Source of the DNA: Colius striatus
Lineage: Eukaryota > Chordata > Aves > Coliiformes > Coliidae
Direction: 5' to 3'
DNA length: 64,000 nt
Assembly: GCF_028858725.1 (NCBI RefSeq)
Contig: NC_084760.1
Coordinates: 8,568,867 to 8,632,866, forward strand
The notes under the pieces were generated by a model. It saw nothing but the letters and a program-made list of their open reading frames with translations, did not search any database and was not told the origin of the DNA. Positions 1 through 12,600 of the stretch are shown here, piece after piece; the first letter of the stretch is position 1, and each line of letters starts with the position of its first letter. The translations under genes and the position numbers were made by a program.

Positions 1-178
1 CCTGTCCCTCTTGAGCTGAGGAGCCCAGAACTGGACACAGGACTCCAGATGAGGCCTCACCAGGGCAGAGTAGAGAGGGAGCAGAACCTCCCTTGACCTG
101 CTGCCCACACTCTTCTTGATGCCTCCCAGGCTGCCATTGGCCTTCTTGGGCATATTGCTGGCTCATATTTAGCTTATA
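1..178 (-). mobile_element. CR1 LINE fragment, continues left of window
   Basis: Minus-strand CR1: the reverse complement reads the RT C-terminal region (...FWAPQLKRD...). It ends where the sequence becomes unique after tttagcttat. Confidence 0.9.
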
Positions 179-441
179 TCATCCAAGTGTTGCACCTGGG
201 ACTTGTTAGCCTGAGGGAGAGAATGCTCTGTGTGTGTCCATCTAAGAGAAAGCTGTGAACCACATCATTAGGAGCCTGCTCCTGTGGGCCTTAGGGCATG
301 TGTGTCTCCCCATCTCTCAGTGAACCACACAGGGTGATGAAATCAAGGTGCAAACTACAACTGTGTGTTGGCTTCTGGAGTTAGCAAAAAAAGTGAATTT
401 TTATCCCTTCTGTACTGAAACATGGTCTGAACTGTACACAG

Positions 442-611
442 AAAATGATGAAAACTCAGAGGAAGAGGAGGAGCTGGATAAGCAGATGGGAAATCTGGAT
501 AACGCTGAAGCTGAAGATAAACTGGATGAGAGGCTTTGGGGGGATGAGGATGAAGACGATGATGAAGATGCCAGTAGTAAAACAGAAGAAACTGGGCCAG
601 GAATGGATGAG
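442..611 (+). CDS. MDN1: MDN1 exon, acidic linker (first in window)
   Basis: The acceptor is ...tacacag and the donor gag/gtaaag. The exon opens in phase (2 nt complete a split codon) and ends on a codon boundary. It encodes an almost pure Asp/Glu tract with an LDKQMGNLD segment and the conserved ending [10 protein letters not shown]. The acceptor is less certain than the donor because the upstream polypyrimidine tract is weak. Confidence 0.85.
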
Positions 612-3600
612 GTAAAGAGAAAAAGGGATGGGAAGAAGAACATCAGAGGAATTAAACTCTGTTAACTTAATGTAAATTAAACCATGAACTCCTTTGCATA
701 GCTCTTGGTCTTGGAAAGGGTTAATTTGAGTCTTATCACAAGTTTTATTCAGTGATGTCTTGTCACTGAGCTTTTGAGAAGTTGGGAGCATAATCCAGGT
801 TCTGTTAATTTTATTGGTTAATAGGAGGATTCAGAGCTCGTTGCAAAAGATGACAATTTGGGCACAGGAAACAAGGATAACAAAAAGCAGCCTCCAAAGG
901 ATGAGGAAGAGCAGCAACAAGAAGATGACAGTGGAAACAAAGAGAAAATCCATGAACAAATTGATGAGGTAAAAATTAGGTGAACTACATAGAGTGTCTT
1001 GCTCTTAAACTCAATTCTGTTGCTCGTTCACATCGTGTGGTTCTGAGAGTTTGAAATGCTCTTTGTTTAATACTGGAGTGCACTGAATAAAAGCTTCAGT
1101 TCACTTCAGAACTAAAAATAAGCCATATGCCAATATCCATTATGTTATCTTTTCTCATCCATGGTCTAGGAAGAACTTTTTGCACTAACCTGAACTTGTA
1201 ATGACTGCCAAAACAGGCTTTATGCCACTTGGATATTTTGATGGATAAAGCTTTGAAGTTCTTTTTGTGTTGTGTTTCATAGAATCATAGAATGGTAGGG
1301 TTGGAAGGGACCTTTAGAGTTCATCTAGTCCAACCCCCGCTGCAGAAGCAGGGTCACCTAGATCGGGTCACATAGGAACATGTCCTGGTGGGTCTTGAAG
1401 ACTTCCAAGGAAGGAGCCTCCACAACCCCTCTGGGCAGCCTGTGCCAGGGCTCCCTCACCTCACACTGAAATAGTTTTTTCTGATGTTTAAGTGGAACTT
1501 TCTGTGTTCCAGCTTCATCCCATTACCCCTTGTCCTGTTGCTAGCTACTGTAGAAAAAAGGGATGTCCCATCCTCCTGACACCCACCCTTTAGATATTTG
1601 TAAATGTTAATAAGATCCCCCCTCAGTCTCCTCCAGACTAAACAGCCCCAGTTCCCACAGCCTTTCCTCATATGAAAGATGTTCCAATCCCCTGACCATC
1701 TTGGTGGCCCTGTGCTGGCCTCTCTCCAGCAGTTCCCTGTCCCTTTTGAGCTGAGGAGCCCAGAACTGGACACAGGACTCCAGATGAGGCCCCACCAGGG
1801 CAGAGGAGAGAGGGAGCAGAATCTCCCTTGACCTGCTGCCCACACTCTTCTTGATGCATCCCAGGCTGCCATTGGCCTTCTTGGCCACAAGGGCACATTG
1901 CTGGCTCATGTTTAGCTTATTATCAATCAGGACTCCCAGGTCTCTCTCTGCAGAGCTGCTCTTCATCAGTTCGACCCCCAGCCTGTACTGGTGTGTGGGA
2001 TTGTTCCTTCCCAGATGCAGGACTCTGCACTTGTCCTTGTTGAACCTCATGAGGTTCCTCTGTGCCCAACTCTCCAGCTGGTCGAGATCCCGCTGAATGG
2101 CAGCTCAGCCTCTGGGGAATCAGCCAGTCCTCCCAGTTTGGTGCCAGCAGGGAACTTGCTGAGGGTACACTCTGTCCCCTCATCCAGGTCATTGATGAAG
2201 ATGGTTAGCAACAGAAATGTCTTAAGGCAGCAGGACACATCCCAAAAATCTATGTACAGTATGCTTGAAGGTTCTGCTCAGAATCTTTCAGCTGATAAAA
2301 CAGGCTTCTGAACACAAAACGTGCTGTTCTGAAGAAGTAACAGTTTACATGAATGCATTTGCTGAAATCAATCATTTTGTGCTGTTTATAAGAGAAGACC
2401 AATGGAAATTCGTTTTTAACTGATCAGAATCTAATATTTTATCCAATATTTCTGTGTCCTAGAGAATTCACTAGTAGCTTACTTCTCATCTCTGCCTTTT
2501 ATCCCACTTACTGTGTACCTGTTGCTTTTTCCCTCCCATTCTTTTGCTGACAGAGCGAGTATGATGAGAATGAAGTAGATCCTTATCATGGCCAGCAAGA
2601 AAAGCAGCCTGAAGTTGAACCTTTGGACCTTCCTGATAATATGAACCTGGAGAATGATGAGAAGAGTGATGAGGAGGAAGAGGATGGAGGTACAGTTGAA
2701 AATCTCTCTACAGATTCCCAGATGAAAGCCAAATGGAAACAGGAACAGTAACATAATGAGCTCTTTTTCTCTATAGAGAAGAGAGGTGGTGGTAGGATTC
2801 TGTACAAGAAGCTGCAAATCCACTTCTGTATCTCAAGATACTAAATGCAGGCCAGATGATGACATGACAGCATTTAACCTCTCTTCTACACATACTGTGG
2901 AGCAGCCTTTCTCATGTTATCCCAGTGCTACACCCTAATTGATGTTAAAAGCCCCTTATTTCACTGTCCACTTGCTTGTGTGGTTTCAGTCTTTATTATG
3001 ATACTTGCAAGCATTTATACTCAAAGCCAACTGACTCTCAAGGGTATGAGGTTTAAGGGAAGTGCATGGGAATTCATCCCACTGTATTCTTAGTTCTAAA
3101 CTAATTGTGACTTCAAGAAATGATAGAAAATGATAGGTTCTGTGTGTAGAATTCTCTGTGTTTTCTGTAAGATGTTTTTTTGATGGGCTGGGCAGTTTTA
3201 TTCCCAGTATCTGCAATATTCACTGGCTCTGTACTTCACTGAAAGTTTTATATGTGGGTCTTTCTGACCTTTTTTTTTTTCATCCAGAAGAAGAAAATGC
3301 TTTTGAAATAGATGACAAACCTGTTGATTTAAGTGAGGCAGAGAAAACAGAAGAACAGAATGAGGAGGATACTGGTGAGCCAGAAAGAGATGATCAAGAT
3401 GCAGAACCAGCTGAAGAAGGCATTTCTGAAGATAAAGAGAAGGAAGATGAAGGGGACAAAGATGCTGATGATCAAGAAGAAAATGCAGGGAGCACTGAGG
3501 ATGCAGCAGAAGAGAAGGAGGAAGAATCACAACCATGTGATGAGGAAAAAAAAGAACCTACTGAAGAGAAAGGAGTCCCTGACACTGACCAAGGCCTTCA

Positions 3601-6600
3601 GCCTCAGGTAGAGAGGAATAAAAGCTTGATTTTCTTTTGTGTCTGTGTTTTTTAATTGCCTTATACAAGATTTGAGAAATGGATGTGTTCTGTGATGCTC
3701 TGAAACAAATTGGACACTGAGTAGGTGTAATGTTAGTGAGAATCTTCCTCAAGGTAACAAGAGATGTGCTTCCTATTAAACTGATGTATTTCTGTCATCT
3801 GTATTCCTGTTTCCTCCTTGGCCTTCTGTATCCCAGGGCTTTTCAGAGTGTTAAAATAAACAGATGTTATTTCAGGGAGAAGAGGATAAAGATAATTTAG
3901 AGATGGATGAAGAGATCCCCGAGTCTGAGGAAAGAATGGAGCATGAAACACAAGGGCAGACTGGGCAAGAGAACCTGCAGAGTGACAGTGCTGTTGAGCT
4001 GGCTGGAGAGGCTTCAGAAAAAGACCAATCTAAAGAGGTGAGTTATGTGGTAGTGTCCTGGTTAAAAATGCTGAACCTTGTGTCAATGTATGTTCGAGTT
4101 ACAATCAAAGAATTGCTGACATGTCTTTAAGAATTGTCTGAGATTCCATTTTTAGAACACCAATTGTAAAGTCACTGAACAAAAAAATGGCAGGCCATGT
4201 AGATGCCACAGTTTTCACTGCTGGGAAGGCAAGTTTATGCTAATTGTTGAACTGCAGAGCTGTGTTGTCTGGTCTCCACGAGAATACTACCTGCAATTGT
4301 GAGCATTCACAATGGAGGGCAGCACAGCATTGCAGCTGAGCTTCTCCAATTAGTCTGCAATTGTTAATTCCCTTTTCAGTCACCGTTGCAATGTGGGTTT
4401 TTTTGTCTCTCAGGAATATGGAAGTGGAGCTTCAAGTGCAAATCAGTCAGAAGGCCATGAGTCCACACGCATGGCCCGGATGGCTTCCCAGAAGCAAAGC
4501 AGAAAGAATACACAGGTTCCTCTCTTTGTTTGTTTGTTTAATTTGGGATGTCTTAATGTTACCCAGGACCCAGGCTTCTCCTTGTTAAACCCCTTGTTCT
4601 AATCACTGCCTGGTTACACCTCACTCGAGCTTCATGGTGTGAATTTGTTCCCTCTCAGAGTTTCAAGAGGAAACCTGGTCAGGCAGACAACGAGCGCTCA
4701 ATGGGAGACCACAACGAACACATCCACAAGAGGCTGAGAACCATAGAGTCCAGCAGTGAAGCAAAGCAGAATACAACTGAGCCTAACCAAAATGTGGAGG
4801 AGGCTGATGCATTTGAACATGTTAAACAAGGCTCTGACTGCTATGACACACAGACATACGGTAGGGTATTACTGGTGGGCCTAAAGAGATGACATTGCAG
4901 AGTCAAATCCCAAAGCCCTCCAATCTGCAGGATGCTTTTTAAACACACGTGTAACAATCCTTGGGTTTAAGATGTAGCAGAATTTCACTACAATAAATGC
5001 TACTCCTTGGCAATGGGGTTTAAACTCATGGTAATACTGAGTTCACTCATAAAAATGGATTTTCCAAACCTTAGGTCAGTTCATTTGAAGCCCAAACTGC
5101 TACCAAACATGCAGAATGTTTAGGATAACACAACATGTTCTTAATTCTACATCAAAACAAAACTCTAATCTAAGTTTCCTTCAATTGCTTTCTATTCAAA
5201 GATCTAGCCCATTTCATTCATCAGGTTTTCAGGACAATAGCTCATTGACACAACATAGCAGTGCACAGTGAAAGATAAAACTGAGGTTCCAGACAGTAGC
5301 TTGGATCTCTTCTGAAGTTCATGAAAACTGATATGCATTGGCCTCAGAACACAATGGTTTTTTGCAACTTCACTGCTTGTCCATCCTTCTTCCCTTTAAC
5401 AAGTATTGTTGCTTTTATACAGATGTAGCTAGCAAGGAGCAAGAGAAGCCTATTATGCCTCCTGAAGAAAAGGAAGAGGGAGATTCTGAAGATGCAGCTA
5501 TGGAAACAGAAATGCAGAACAATGAGGATCTCAGAGCGGTAGACACAGAGGAGCTGAAGCCAGAAAAAAGGAAGTCTACTGCCTCTGAAACTCCTGGTAA
5601 GTGAACTTAAAACAGAACTCCATTCTAAACATATGCTGATGTGCATCTGTGGGAATTTATATTTGCATGGCATGGAAGGATGTCCTTTTTTTTCAAGTCT
5701 AAAACATCTGCTCTTGACTGACTTGTTACAGCAGCAATTCTTGTTCCTGCCTAGTAACCAGCCTTTGCTAAATTGAGTGCAGAGGGGTTTGCCTCTCAAG
5801 TTAATGGTCCTTCATCTTAATCCACTTCTTTGAAGAAGCAAAAAGCAAGTGCTTCCCTGCTGTTAGACACAATGCCTATTCACTTAATTGGTACATAACA
5901 ATGCATTCCAGTGTCACCAGTAGCAGCACCACATAACTCAGCTTTCTCCTGTGTAGCTTCTGACAAAGCACCAAGAAATTGAGGTGTTCTGGTTATAAAA
6001 ACATCTCGGTGAGGTCACACTGAAGTGTCACTGTTTCACTGCCTGCTTCTTCAAGTGGGAGTGAAACAAAACTGAGCTGCCTGACAGAAAATGGCTATCA
6101 GATGAGAGTGGCTGGTAGATGAGAAGACAAGTCTTGACTTAGGCACACAGATAAAATAAGAGAGATACAAATGCCTCTTGCCAGTTGCAACGGAAATGTT
6201 TCATTTTGATGGATCGAAGTAAACAACACTGTGGCTTTGGTATTTTGAATTGTTTTCTTACCAAACAACACCAAAGATTGCTGGAGAGGGGAGATGAGTT
6301 TTGCCAGCCTGAATTCACCTTTTTGCCTCCCACTTCCTGCAGATTTAATCTCTTCCTTTAACTCTCTTGCTAGACTCATTAGCTTTATGGCACAGGCAGG
6401 TATGTAATCAGTCTCGTTTTCCACATGATTCTCAAAGAGCATGTCCTGGAAAGGTGAGAAACATCTCCTACAGTATCATACTTTGTTAGAACAATTCTTT
6501 GTAAAAATGAGTCATTAAACAGTGCAGTGTAGTAGAATCAATAGTTTATAACTCTTTACTCCATTCCTTTCTTTATAATTCACTTTCAGATTTGTTTGGA

Positions 6601-9600
6601 ACCGATCTGTTACAAAAGTAGTGAGTAAAAGATGAGATAACGAAAGATTGCTAGAACTTTTTTAATGAGGGTTTTCTGAGTAGTTTCCAATTGCTTTAGA
6701 CCTCCTGTCACTCTATCAGAGAAGCCATGAAACTCAAAATGTACTTCACCAGTGGAATTTCCAAGCGTTGAAGATCTGTTTGCCAGTATGCTGTTGATTT
6801 ATCAAGAAGGATATAAGAAACAGTTTGCCTGAGAAAATCTATGCTGTTGCAAAGTCTTGTATTTGTCTTATCCCTAGAACTAATTTTCTTGAAATTTGTG
6901 CACTTGTACAAAAATAGAATCATAGAATGGTAGGAGTTGGAAGGGACCTTTAGAGATCATCCAGTCCAACCCCCCTGCAGAAGCAGGTCCCACCTAGATC
7001 AGGTCACACAGGAACATGTCCAGGTCTTCAAGACCTCCAAGGAAGGAGCCTCCACACCCTCCCTGGGCAGCCTGTGCCAGGGCTCCCTCACCTCACAGTG
7101 ACATAGTTCTTCCTCATGTTTCAATAGAACTGTTTGTGTTCCAACTTCATCCCATTTCCCCTTGTCCTGTCTCTGGATACAACAGAAAAAAGTGTTGCCC
7201 CAACCTCCAGACACCCATGGTTTATATACTTATAAATATTAATGACATTCCCCCTCAGTCTTCTGTTCTCCAGACTAAACAGTCCCAGTTCCCGCAGCCT
7301 TTCCTCATCAGGAAGATGCTCCAGTCCCCTGATCATCTTGGTAGCCCTGTGCTGGCCTCTCTCCAGCACTTCCCTGTCCCTCTTGAGCTGAGGAGCCCAG
7401 AACTGGACACAGGACTCCAGATGAGGCCTCACCAGGGCAGAGCAGAGGGGAACCAGAACCTCCCTTGACCTGCTGCCCACACTCTTCTTGATGCTTCCCA
7501 GGATGCCATTGGCCTTGTGGGTTGCACTACAAAGCTTGTGAGACACTTTGTATAGAGTGGAGATAGAATACTGGTTTTTGTATTGTATATCATCCACAAA
7601 AGTTAGTAATTAGCTTTGTGATTGTAGGACCAGGTGAAGTGGAGCCAGAGACCCAGACTTTGGACACTCAGGATGTCAAGAACCCTACGACAGAAAAGCT
7701 CCCAGAGGTGACTGAAGAGAAGCCTGAGAGAAGGAAGGACTCCACCATACACACAGCCCATCAGTTTTTGATGGATACTCCCCAGGTACGATACCTAATG
7801 TGTCTTCTAACAACTGCAGCAGTAGAAACAGTCTGGTTTATCTCACTTGTGTTAAAGAAAATGTAGAAGTTTAGAATTACTTTCATTCAGACAAGCAAGT
7901 AGCCTGCTTTTATTTAATCATAGAACTGTTTTGTTCAGCTGAATCTGCTGAATCAAATCCATGGGTGGAGTGCAAAGTGGTGGGCAAGGGTCTGTGGCCT
8001 GAAGCTCAACTGAGGATTCGGGATGATGAACTGGGCACCAGTGACCTTAGTCAGTTCATTCACTACAATACATTTTCTTCCTCAAAAAAGAGAACTGCAA
8101 ATATCACAGAACCTTTGTGAGCCTTTTATGAATGTCTCAAATCAAAAGCATATTACCATAGCCTAGAAGATCCTGGAGCTTCATGCAACACTCAGTTTCC
8201 CAGTGCAAACTGTTAGCTGTGAAAAAGCCCATTTTCTCCCAAAGAGCTATGGCATGGAAGCAGTTGATGGCAGTTTAGGCCCATCAGGGAACAACAGACC
8301 ACGATTAGCCTCAAGTACCAAAGACCTGAGGATTGCCAAAGGGCAGGGAGAGTTCAATTGCCCTTAAGGTTCAGGACAAAACAGCCCAGGCTAGCGGCTT
8401 GGGGAAGGAAACAGAGAATAATTTAATGCAACACCAACTAAAGCATAACCTTAAACCCCAAAACATAACAAAGTAACACAACACAGAGTGGTACAAGGAT
8501 GAAGAGCACAACCAGCCCTTTAAGAACACCTTCTCCCCACACCTGCCCTCTTCCTGGGCTCAGAGCCCTGATCCCGGTGTTTTTACCTCCTCCCCCTGAA
8601 CGGCTCAGGGGCACAGGGAGTGGGGGTTTCAGTCAGTCTATTCCTGATGGCTTCTGCCATTTGTCCCTCCTCAGGACAGGTGGGCTCAGCACCAGCCCTC
8701 CCTGCAAGTGCATGGGGTCCCTCACACACACACAGCCCCGCCCGGGCTGCTCCCACGCGCATTGATCCCAGAGGCTGCAGCTCCTCTCTGCCTCTCGTGT
8801 GGGGCTGCTCTGGGCCCGCAGGCTCCAGCACGGCCTGTGCCATGGCCGTCTCCCCACACAGTCCCTCGCCCGTCCGGGCTCACTCACACGGAGCTGCTGG
8901 TGGCTCTCAGTCCTGCCATGGCCCTGCATGGCTTGCAGGGGTACAGCTGCATTCTCACCACGGCTTGCAGAGGGGTCTCTGGTCTGGTGCTCCTTCTTCC
9001 TTCCTCCCTCTCTGACTGTGGGGTCTGCGTGGTCGCCTCCATCTTGTATCACTCTCACACCTCCTGCCAGCACTTCAAATTCCTGTCCCTAAATAGTGAT
9101 GGCAGAGGTGCCAGATTGGCCCAGCGGGGGCTGGAGGTGGGTGTAAACCCAGGAGCCGGGGGAGAGTCCAAAAACTCTTTATTGAGTCTTCACTGCAACC
9201 CGCTCCCCCTGTTACCAACCAAAAGCTGCTCCTTGCAGGACCGGTGGATAACCAGTTGATACAGTCAGAGTACTTCTATTTAGGACTACTGACCTCTCAT
9301 GCTTACAGTGTTCTGTCCTTAGCACATACCAGCAGAGCAATGTTTTACTTTGCACACAACACAGTGAGGATTGTATCCTGCTATGCCTGATACTTCCATC
9401 TTAATGCCAGTCGTGGCAGCTCTGGAGAAAGGCTGCTGAATGTGCAGGTTCTCTTGTGTCAGCATAGTTAGATGCCTGTTGTGATTGTTTTTCTGGGTTT
9501 TTGTGGTTTTTTGGTTTGCCATTCACATGCAAAACCTGAAACGGGAGAGGAAGCTCCTGCAGCACCAGTGAAAGAGCACGGGAGAAACCTTACAGAGGGG

Positions 9601-12600
9601 AAAAGGGCTGGTTCTCACCTTTCAGCAAAGGGAAGGAGGAGGAAGCTCTGTCCCTGTATGTTCTTTATTCTCCTTTCTTTCCTTAAGCCTGCAGGAGGTG
9701 ATCAGAGGGACTGTTTCTGCTTGAGGAATGAGAAGTTACTGGTGCTGTTTTGAGAAGTTACTGGTGCTGGTGTTGTGTTTTTATTCACAGAATCACACAG
9801 AATTGTTTAGGTTGGAGAAGACCTTTAAGACCTTTTCTAGGTGAACCGGCTTTAGAAGGGGGGGTTGGACTAGATGATCTCTAGAGGTCCTTTCCAAACC
9901 CCTACCATTCTGTGATTCTATAAGATACCAAGTCCAACTGTTAACCTGACACTGCCACATCTACCACTAAACCACATCTCTTAATGCCATTCAGATTCAG
10001 AGGCTTATGTTCCTGAAACCAATAAACCTGCAGGTTCTGCACACCATATACTCCTGTTTGGCTAAACTCTGGTTTTACAAGTCAGGAGCAGCAATTGTCA
10101 CTGAAAGCACAATAGAAGTTGAAGTGTTAATAATGCTTGAGTGCCCTTGAACAGAATGCCTTATCAAATGGGATTTGCTGGCAGGTGAAGAGGAAGATTG
10201 CCATCCAGTTCTTCATTTAAAAATAAGATAATGAAATGAAGCATGTTATATTTTGGAAGGTACTAGACAAGCAGTATTCAATTGTTTGGTCTCCATTATA
10301 CTGTCCTGAAATCTGATGTTTGTCAAGGTAACTGGATTCTCTTCAAGTTCTCTACTTGATGACATTCAGTGTCTGTGTCATAAGCTGCTCCTAGCTTTGT
10401 TCAGATGCTGATTGTGTTGATTGGGATTGATGCAGGTATTTTGGGGGAGGTATTTATTATTCCTCTACATTGAAGCTATTAAAAAAGGGGCATATTTAGA
10501 ATCTTTTAAGGCTTTTTCAGGTCTTTTTATGCCTAGAAGAGTAACAATAATGCATCTTTACTTAAAGTTTGGTATAATGTGGTATCACTAGATGTGTGAA
10601 CTCATTCTTCTGTCTCATAAATCTCATAACTACACTTCTAGCACCTCGTGAGAGACCCTGAGGAGCTAAGAAAGGAACTTGAAAGGCAACTCGAAGCTTG
10701 GCAAACCCAACAGTCTGGAACTCCAGATGAGGTGTGTGACCTTGTTTTGGTATAAAACTTATCATGAGAAGCCTTCATTTCGTTATTTCATCTTGGTGCA
10801 CTGTTGAAGGGTTGAGGAAGCCAAGCAGACTGGAATCTGAAGTGTTCAAACTAGTATGACTTAGATGCATTTGTTGTTGTTGTTACATGTAATTCACTCT
10901 GGAAAAGCCCTACACTGTTCTCCAAGCAGGATGATGTTCCAGAGCTTGTTTTGATCATGTTGTGTGCAATTTTCAGAAGGTTGCTCTGTTGGTAACAAGT
11001 TTTACAGCTTGCCTAATTGGAAAGGTTTCCCTCAGTCCTTGCCAAGCTCCTTCTGTGCTGAATTGTGTCCAGCACTTTGCTGCAGGTGTCCACTTTCACA
11101 AAGTTATCATCTGCAGAAGCCATCTCCTTACAGCTGCAGTGGTGGGGTTTGAACAGAACCAGAATGTACTTGCTCTGACTGTCCTGATCATGAATTGTAA
11201 ACCATATGGGAAGTAAATCCTGAATGAAATTGCCAGTGTGGAGGCTTAACAGTTCAGATGAGTTGTAATTGCTTTTGGTTTTTGATGGCCAATAGAGAAC
11301 CTAGCAGCTCTCCAGCTTGCCATGCTGTAATACCAACTGTCAGGTGCTGGCCATCACAACATTTTCCTTCATCAGCAGCAGTGCCAGAGTTGCTCTGTGT
11401 GCTTGTAGAGAAGTGGCCACTGCACATTGCAGCTCGGTAGCAGCAAGGAGCATCTGAATTTGATTGCAATCACCATAGAATGGAATGGTAGGGCTTGGAA
11501 GGGACCTTTATAGATCATCTAGTCCAACCCCCCTGCAGAAGCAGGGTCACCTAGATCAAGTCGCATAGGAACGTGTCCAGGTGGGTCTTGAAGACCTCCA
11601 AGGAAGGAGACTCCACAATCCTTCTGGGCAGCCTGTGCCAGGGCTCCCTCACCTCACAGTGAAATAGTTTTTTCTGATGTTTCAGTGGAACTTTTTGTGT
11701 TCCAGCTTCATCCCATTATCCCTTGTCCTGTTCCGTCTTTATAGAGTGCTCACCCCTTGGTTTTACTAGTAGTTACTACCTCCCCTTTAGCATACTGAGG
11801 TTTGTTTTCTTTTCTCAGACAGTGCTCCTCAACTTTCTGCTTTGTTTCATAATTCCCTTCTATTTCTTTCTGTGATGTGTGGTGTTTCAGGAGAAGGAAG
11901 CAGCACAGCTGTGGCAGAGGTATTTAGTACTGACAGCTCCCCTATCACAGCAGCTCTGTGAACAGCTACGACTCATACTGGAACCCACCCAGGCAGCCAA
12001 ACTGAAGTAAGTTGGGTCTTTCTGAGGCTTCTGGGTTCTTCAAGCTCTTGATTTTTGGGTGGTTTTAACCTCTGCAAACAGGAATCATTGCCATAAAGCA
12101 GGAACAACGTGAAGTTGCAGTTGTACAAATTCGTTCATTTTACTTTTCTATGGGAACACTGGTTTCAGTGATGAAATACAAAGGTGATATAGCAGCAGGT
12201 ACCAGTACTGCCCCCTGTGTTTTTTACTCACCCTTTGCAAGAGGTGAGCACACCAACTGAAAACACTTTTAACACCCTTTGACTCAACAGCCCTTCACGC
12301 ATCCATGTGATTTTTAACACCGATTTAGCTGGGGTTTTTAGCAAGATCTAAGCTTGTTTCAAACTGAAAGAGTCTGACTTCAAGCTCTGCTTTCTACTTT
12401 AGCCACCTAGATTTGAGAAATACTGTTTAAAAGCCTGGATATCCCCCTTGCATTACAAAAATGAGCATTCTGGGGGGGAATCTGTATGAATATGAGATTA
12501 CTATGTTATCTGTATTCCATTCTACAAAACCTTGTTGTTCTGGTGCATATGCTGCACAGGCCAGGATTTCCAGGATGAGATACATGCTGCTAATCCCTTT

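Noticed and set aside
401-643. Minus-strand poly-Ser ORF opposite the MDN1 acidic exon
   Set aside because: It is the antisense shadow of the GA-rich D/E-coding strand; no independent gene signal.
1456-2238. Several ORFs around 150 codons on both strands
   Set aside because: All fall within a CR1 copy; the minus-strand frame encodes RT C-terminal remnants, not a host gene. The same applies to ORFs at 7121-7597, 18101-18481, 19613-20459, 25285-25566, 57566-58129 and others in CR1.
8499-9259. Overlapping Pro/Ser/Cys-rich ORFs
   Set aside because: They lie in the GC-rich LTR-like block with low stop density and are open on both strands; no protein features.
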